From NCBI GenBank assembly GCA_012517065.1, contig JAAYVR010000283.1, positions 1-55,794 on the forward strand: 55,794 nucleotides of DNA, given 5' to 3'. A model generated the notes under the pieces. The model had not been told where the DNA came from. It saw only the letters and a program-made list of their open reading frames with translations, and searched no databases. The position numbers and the translations under genes were made by a program. Below, one piece after another: positions 51,355-55,794 of the stretch; the first letter of the stretch is position 1, and every line of letters starts with the position of its first letter. Source of the stretch: Verrucomicrobiota bacterium. Its GTDB lineage: Bacteria > Verrucomicrobiota > Verrucomicrobiia > Limisphaerales > J093.

Positions 51355-51465
51355 ATGACCGTTCTTGAGGCGCCCATCGAATCGCTCAGCCGAGCCGGTT
51401 AATACAACCGGGACGACCAGGTTGCGCCCTACGCCCACCTGATCTCAGGCGGCAAAACCACCGTG
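51355..51465 (+). pseudogene. Possible PglZ N-terminal remnant with nonsense codon
   Basis: ATG at 51355 gives MTVLEAPIESLSRAG, then TAA (51400-51402), then in the same frame YNRDDQVAPYAHLISGGK. If TAA was GAA, the peptide reads SRAGEYNRDDQVAP, like the start of PglZ-type phosphatases of BREX/Pgl-like systems. Sense is lost after about 51465. A weak but context-supported call. Confidence 0.35.
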
Positions 51466-52026
51466 GCGCGAATGTTCGTCAATATTGTTACGTTGCACGT
51501 TAATTTGAGGGGAAATTCTCATAATAATTTGTCGGATTTGGGTGCATGTGATCATGATAATCAGAGAGGGTGTTGGGATGTTGTTATGGAGGATTGGTGG
51601 TGTGGATGTGTTCAGGATGTTTGATGGCCGAGGCTCGGAGCCCATGACGTCGCGGAAAAAGCGCTGAACCTTTCCTAGCCCACCACGACGAGGTTTCCGC
51701 ACATAAACCGTTGGTAATAAGGCAAAGTTTTGGAGACTTGGTATTAGCCCTAATTCTGGTTCGAGGACCTCTGTGCGGCGGGATCAGGAGGCCTGAGGCG
51801 GCCAAGAAGCGCCAGTGGGCCAGCTCCGGTACCGAAGTGCATTGTGCAGCGATGTCCATTTGGCCATCCCCGCCATCCGCCCCAACCTGCCAATCGACGA
51901 TCTCGACCTCGGCAGCAACGCCATTATGTGGTGAACCACATTGTTGGACATCAGGCGGTGCCGAGAACTCGGTCTTTTCTGCTTGTGCAAGGAAACCAGT
52001 TGTGTTCCACCAAATGTCCGCGCCTC
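51466..52026. other. Degraded intergenic sequence
   Basis: No intact gene is recognised. One short open stretch (about 51798-51932, plus strand) reads RSALCSDVHLAIPAIRPN then LPIDDLDLGSNAIMW and a stop, protein-like in composition but unassigned. A minus-strand frame of 148 codons over 51584-52030 overlaps it and looks like an antisense shadow. Confidence 0.35.
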
Positions 52027-54393
52027 TCACGGCGCCAAAACAGCCCGATAGAAGAGGTACGGTTCTATGATCGCTCCCGCGTAGAAGAGCGTCTGACCCC
52101 TGGCTGGCAATGGCAGGACCGCCGCTTCTTCCCAGTTCACCAAATCCCGGCTCTGCTCCAATCGTACCAATCTCCCGGGTTCACCTTGAATCGTGAACTT
52201 GAACCCCAACTGAACAAACACAAGCCCCACAAACCGGTACGGATTGAACTCGTAAGCACCGATGTCGAACTGGGCAACCCCATCGCCGTTGCCGTCCAAT
52301 GGACGTGGCAGCCCGACAATGTCTGTGGACACGATGTCAGTCAGGTTCATGCCAGCGTCGATACAGGGCGAGTCTGGCAGGAGCCGGAAGTCTCCTGCAG
52401 CCGCATTCACAAACCGGGGATCAGCATCGATGTTGGCCACGCCATCCGTTGGCAAGGGCGTCGTGCAACAATAGTTCATTGCTGCATCGTAGTGGTTTGG
52501 CCCATTTGTGCCTTCATTAAAATAGACGATACAATTGTAAAGCGTGCTTTCGGAGGCTCCCCCGCCGTAATAAGCCGAGTTACCGCTCAAAGTGCAATTG
52601 TAAAGCGTGCAGTTGGCAGCGCCTCCGCCGTACGTCCAAGCCGAGTTGCCAGTCAAAGTGCAGTTGTAAAGCGTGCTCTGCTCGGCACCGCCGCCCGAAC
52701 GAGCCGAGTTGCCGGTCAAAGTGCAGTTGTAAAGCCTGGCCGCGAAGGCGCCACCGCCGGGACCTCCAGCCGAGTTCCCAGCAAGCAAGCAGTTAGTAAT
52801 CACACACGCCCACGGGGTCACGTAAACTCCACCACCGAACCCATAAAGGTATGATCCATTGGTGACAGTGAACCCGGAGAGTATCGCCCCGTTGGCCAGA
52901 TAAACGCACCGCATCTTGCCATTGCCGTCGATAATCGTCGTTTCTGGTCCTTGAACGCTCTTCACGATTAGAGGCTTCTCAATCACAACACGGTTTGTGC
53001 TGCCGTCCGAAGCTTGATATTCACCCGCGGCGTATGTCCCGTTGGCAACCAACACAGTGGCTCCTGGCACAGTCGCCGCGTCTACTGCATCCTGAATGTT
53101 TGTCGCCGCAGTAGCCCACGATGTATATGGAGGTAAAGGATTCAGACTGTTTGCAGAAACATAGTGCACGACTTCGACCACTTTGATGGTCACGTTTGTG
53201 CTGACTCCCTCGGGATGGTCGTTGTTGAAGACCGTGAACGTGACCTTGTAGTCACCGGGCGAAGTCCATGCATGAGTAACGTACACCCGATTGGTTGCTC
53301 GGGTTCCATCCCCAAAATCCCAGGCGTTGCCTGTTACGTTCCCCTCGACAAAGCCCTTGAAGTTCTGTGGATAGCCAACTCCGACAGTGTCAAAAGCCGC
53401 TTGGACTGTTGCTCCCAGAGGCCCTGTGAGCGCCTCAGAGTGAACTTCATCGCAACCAATCGATGGCGGACTTGCCCACGGTTCCCCGTCGATGTCAACG
53501 CCGGTTGCATATGCGGCATTGCCTGCACCACGACACGGAGAAGTCACAGCGATGTGCCCCATACTGACCAATTGTGGATCAGCGTCGATATTGCCCACAC
53601 CGTTGAAAGGCAAAGGAGCTGTACAGCAATAGTTGAGTTTACTCTCAAAGTGGTTCGCCTCAAAGGCCGCCATGTTGTCATAAACAATCGAGTTGTAGGC
53701 AGTGGACCGGGAAAGGCCACCACCTTGCTCGGCCGAGTTGCCGGTAACAGTGCAGTTGTAAAGCGTGCTTTTGTAGGCGGCGCCGCCGCTCGACCCAGCC
53801 GAGTTGCCGGTCAAAATGCAGTTGTAGAGTGTGCCGCCGTATGCACCGCCGCCGCGCTGTGCAGCCGAGTTGCCCATCAAGACGCAATTCGTAACAACGG
53901 CGTCCGTGGACGCACAGTACACACCGCCACCTACGTCAACATCCAGTCCGCTCACAAGGGATTTTGTCGTGGAGCCCTTCGTCAATGTGAAACCTGACAA
54001 TGTGGCCCCAGCGGCAAGATAAACGCATCGGACTGGGCCGAATCCGTACGTCGTTACAGGCAGTTGATAGCCCTCGATCACCGTAAACTTCGGACCGTTG
54101 ACGCTCCTCAGCGTGAGCGCCTTTAAAACCGCCACACGGTTGCTCGTCGCCGAGTACTTATCCGGCTGGCCGCCAGTCGTATAAACCCCGTTGGTCACCA
54201 GGACCTCGTCACCTCTGGATGCATAATTGACAGCCTGCTGGATAACACGCGCCGCAGTGTTCCAGTTAGTGTAGGGCGGTTTCGGGTCAGGACTCTCAGA
54301 CCAGACGTACAACGTCGCCCCCAACGACTTCCACATGAAGCCGCTTAAAACCACCAGAACCGGAATTATACTTGTCACTCTTGGGGTTTTCAT
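52027..54393 (-). CDS. Secreted choice-of-anchor-Q beta-helix protein with central PKD domain
   Basis: 788 residues from the ATG at 54393. Signal peptide about 1-27 (SIIPVLVVLSGFMWKSLGA). Two homologous beta-helix halves start with PPYTNWNTAARVIQQAV and PPYTSWATAATNIQDAVDAA, each with a GG.VYC/VYV..VVTNC segment, repeats of the type TLYNCTLTGNSA-x(4-5)-GGGA, and endings NIDADPQLV / NIDADPRFVN. Between them is a PKD domain (FKGFVEGNVTGNAWDFGDGT ... HAWTSPGDYKVTFTV). Probably a surface or secreted adhesin or polysaccharide-binding protein. The repeats are also visible as DNA tandem repeats of 63-66 bp. Confidence 0.85.
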   Translation of the reverse strand: MKTPRVTSIIPVLVVLSGFMWKSLGATLYVWSESPDPKPPYTNWNTAARVIQQAVNYASRGDEVLVTNGVYTTGGQPDKYSATSNRVAVLKALTLRSVNGPKFTVIEGYQLPVTTYGFGPVRCVYLAAGATLSGFTLTKGSTTKSLVSGLDVDVGGGVYCASTDAVVTNCVLMGNSAAQRGGGAYGGTLYNCILTGNSAGSSGGAAYKSTLYNCTVTGNSAEQGGGLSRSTAYNSIVYDNMAAFEANHFESKLNYCCTAPLPFNGVGNIDADPQLVSMGHIAVTSPCRGAGNAAYATGVDIDGEPWASPPSIGCDEVHSEALTGPLGATVQAAFDTVGVGYPQNFKGFVEGNVTGNAWDFGDGTRATNRVYVTHAWTSPGDYKVTFTVFNNDHPEGVSTNVTIKVVEVVHYVSANSLNPLPPYTSWATAATNIQDAVDAATVPGATVLVANGTYAAGEYQASDGSTNRVVIEKPLIVKSVQGPETTIIDGNGKMRCVYLANGAILSGFTVTNGSYLYGFGGGVYVTPWACVITNCLLAGNSAGGPGGGAFAARLYNCTLTGNSARSGGGAEQSTLYNCTLTGNSAWTYGGGAANCTLYNCTLSGNSAYYGGGASESTLYNCIVYFNEGTNGPNHYDAAMNYCCTTPLPTDGVANIDADPRFVNAAAGDFRLLPDSPCIDAGMNLTDIVSTDIVGLPRPLDGNGDGVAQFDIGAYEFNPYRFVGLVFVQLGFKFTIQGEPGRLVRLEQSRDLVNWEEAAVLPLPARGQTLFYAGAIIEPYLFYRAVLAP
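52537..52800 (-). repeat. Intragenic tandem repeats, 63-66 bp
   Basis: Four units each with AGCCGAGTT(A/G)CC..TCAAAGTGCA(A/G)TTGTAAAGC encode the TLYNC(T)LTGNSA-GGGA coils. Similar units recur at about 53690-53890. Copy number may vary between strains. Confidence 0.75.
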
Positions 54394-54402
54394 AACTCCC
54401 AC

Positions 54403-55278
54403 CCGGCCTTTCGGGCCGGGCCTTTCAGTTCATTGTTGGTTGACACTTTAGCTTGTTCCCACTTCGACACTGTTTTGTCTCTCTTATGCCCGATCCAGCC
54501 ATTGGTGTCTCTGTTCCTATACCTGAAGCTGAACTTGTCTTGCCTGTTTCGGTGTCGGCCACATTCGGCGATTGAACACAGACCGGATGGCGCACCCTCC
54601 TCCGGAACTGCGTGACAAAACGCTGCTTTCGCAGCATACGCGTAACATAAACACAAGAGTCTGCAAGGAAAAAAGTTGGGCCAATCGTGTCTTCAGGGAT
54701 GCCCCGCTGGCATTCCAGTGCATGTTTCTGGTTGTCCACGGACTTGGGCGGAAATGGAGAGCAAATCACAAGGAGGGTTCTTGGGTTTTGATGTGGGCTC
54801 GGTCCGGTTAGGACCGCAGCCCGGAGTGCACGTTGACAGATCAACGCCAATTCGCGCGCTTGTGCGCGGGTTCTCACATGACGCGGCTCACACATATCTG
54901 GGCATGCCAAACCACCCCGTGCGCCCATTAGTTCTGCTCCACCCGCCGTACACTCCAGACCATCGGCGCGCAAATCTTCAACAACTTCCTTCCAGCTCAA
55001 CCCTCTCCTCTTCCCAACCCCGCCACCCAATCAAACCGAAACCACCCGACCGAACCCGCCATTCGCGCCACCGGTCGCCAAAGGCGTGTTTTGCAATCCC
55101 CGCCATCCGACCACTCCAACGCCAATCAACCCAACCCGCCAATCAACTTTCCACTCCCCCCACAGAGAACCGCGTATTGCCACAGCCCCCAACGCGAGCA
55201 CCAGCCGCACAGCTGCACCAAACTGCTTTCCTCAGTCTCTCGCCGGACTGCCGCTTCGCCCGCTCTCTGTTCCGCTCA
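54403..55278. other. Long intergenic gap
   Basis: About 875 bases. Open frames on both strands have no recognisable motif, and the composition of 54950-55250 (strongly C/A-biased plus strand) does not look coding. No repeat family described elsewhere in the window was found in it. Confidence 0.4.
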
Positions 55279-55794
55279 TTACTGACCTGCGGGCAGGACG
55301 GACCGGAACCCGCAGGTGTTGTCGGAGCAAACCGGCAAGATGCTCAGGCGGGACGAGACCCGGCAGTACCAGGCACCGTACTTCCAACAACCCCCGCGGA
55401 ACACCCGGTACGAGCCCTCCGAGGGACCCCGCGGGTCAGACGAAGGCGAAGAAGCATAGTAACTCGAATCATACCAGTCCCAGCACCATTCCCAAACGTT
55501 CCCTGCCATGTCATACAAGCCATACCCGTTGGCCGCAAAGGACCCCACGGGACTCGTGTACGGCCAGCCCGGCACCGCGAAGGTCGGATGATAGCCCTCG
55601 GTCGGACTCACATCGTACGAGTAGTACGGTTTGCCCCCTTCCCAGTAGCTATTGTAGTTCGCCTGACTGTGTGAAATCGTGTCCCCCCACGGAAACCGCC
55701 TCCCGCTCAAGCCACCCCTCGCCGCCTTCTCCCACTCCGCCTCAGTCGGTAACCGATACCCCGCATTCCATTTCACCCAGTCGTTCTGTACATC
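55279..55794 (-). CDS. SUMF1/formylglycine-generating-enzyme-like domain protein, partial
   Basis: The final 171 residues of a protein whose upstream part lies beyond the window. C-type-lectin-like SUMF1 core: GYRLPTEAEWEKAARGG, RFPWGD, PVGSFAANGYGLYDMAGNVWEWCWDWYD, YRVFRGGCW and a terminal CGFRSVLPAGQ. True formylglycine-generating enzymes have two active-site cysteines in the C-terminal strand. The arrangement here is not clearly that, so it may be one of the many non-enzymatic or kinase-linked SUMF1 proteins. The frame is open at the window end. Confidence 0.9.
   Translation of the reverse strand, partial: DVQNDWVKWNAGYRLPTEAEWEKAARGGLSGRRFPWGDTISHSQANYNSYWEGGKPYYSYDVSPTEGYHPTFAVPGWPYTSPVGSFAANGYGLYDMAGNVWEWCWDWYDSSYYASSPSSDPRGPSEGSYRVFRGGCWKYGAWYCRVSSRLSILPVCSDNTCGFRSVLPAGQ

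Noticed and set aside
51584-52030. Minus-strand 148-codon frame starting GTG right at the beta-helix stop (GTGA overlap)
   Set aside because: Translational coupling was considered, but the peptide has no fold-like pattern and lies opposite a more protein-like plus-strand stretch. Probably an antisense shadow.
54425-55030. Minus-strand 201-codon frame between the PKD protein and the SUMF1 fragment
   Set aside because: Low-complexity, Arg/Gly-rich and without any recognisable motif. No plausible start context.

Overview
The window reads as an ordinary chromosomal stretch of a Verrucomicrobiota bacterium, probably of the Limisphaerales/Pedosphaera type. This is inferred from the gene repertoire (ASPIC/FG-GAP fragment, GH141-like and GH2 secreted hydrolases, choice-of-anchor beta-helix proteins, C30-type carotenoid desaturases, DUF4252 pair), the use of GTG as well as ATG starts, and the unusually heavy load of short intergenic repeats. 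No rRNA, tRNA, CRISPR array or transposase gene was recognised.

Layout. 0.5-1.9 kb: two related DUF4252 proteins. 1.9-7.7 kb: a carotenoid locus with two CrtN/CrtP-like desaturases, an ALDH3-type aldehyde dehydrogenase and a secreted TPR protein, next to a truncated ASPIC fragment. 7.7-9.3 kb: PilT-like ATPase and NuoA. 9.9-18.8 kb: hotdog thioesterase, adenosine-specific kinase, GH141-like beta-helix protein, aspartate-semialdehyde dehydrogenase, a secreted unknown, bifunctional nuclease, DNA polymerase III delta. 19.3-24.4 kb: MnmG, DUF72, RluA-type pseudouridine synthase, DnaN. 25.2-32.6 kb: GH2 enzyme, FolE2, Mn-type SodA, a secreted alpha/beta hydrolase.

32.7-44.9 kb is the most coherent block: a one-directional run of Hsp20, HtrA/DegP, ClpB, a host-attachment-like protein, a site-2 protease with CBS domains, a rhomboid protease, a short MgtE, a YugP-type zinc peptidase, and an Fe3+-type ABC binding protein plus ATPase without a permease. 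A well-formed sigma54 (-24/-12) promoter with upstream direct repeats lies before hsp20. The set resembles a proteostasis/envelope-stress island and recalls, in composition only, the transmissible stress-tolerance loci of Proteobacteria.

45.2-48.1 kb: ribBA-ribH and a tandem universal stress protein. 49.3-51.5 kb: what looks like a decayed BREX/Pgl-type defence locus (fragments of a small conserved protein, of an Eco57I-type methyltransferase and of a PglZ N-terminus with a nonsense codon) around an intact DUF4143 ATPase. 52.0-55.8 kb: a PKD/beta-helix surface protein and a SUMF1-like fragment cut by the window end.

The intergenic spaces hold at least four repeat families: (1) about 65-bp palindromes with arms CCCGGAAATCTCACCG / CGGTGAGATTTCCGGG, REPIN-like, often just after stop codons and with two core types; (2) composite 140-360 bp elements built around GTGTCTGTCCCCATAT; (3) a long repeat of about 390 bp made of successive mini-hairpins, one copy of which is split by sodA; (4) heptanucleotide arrays of the (C/G)AACGTN type. 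These repeats create many false reading frames and extend two real genes artificially at their N-termini.
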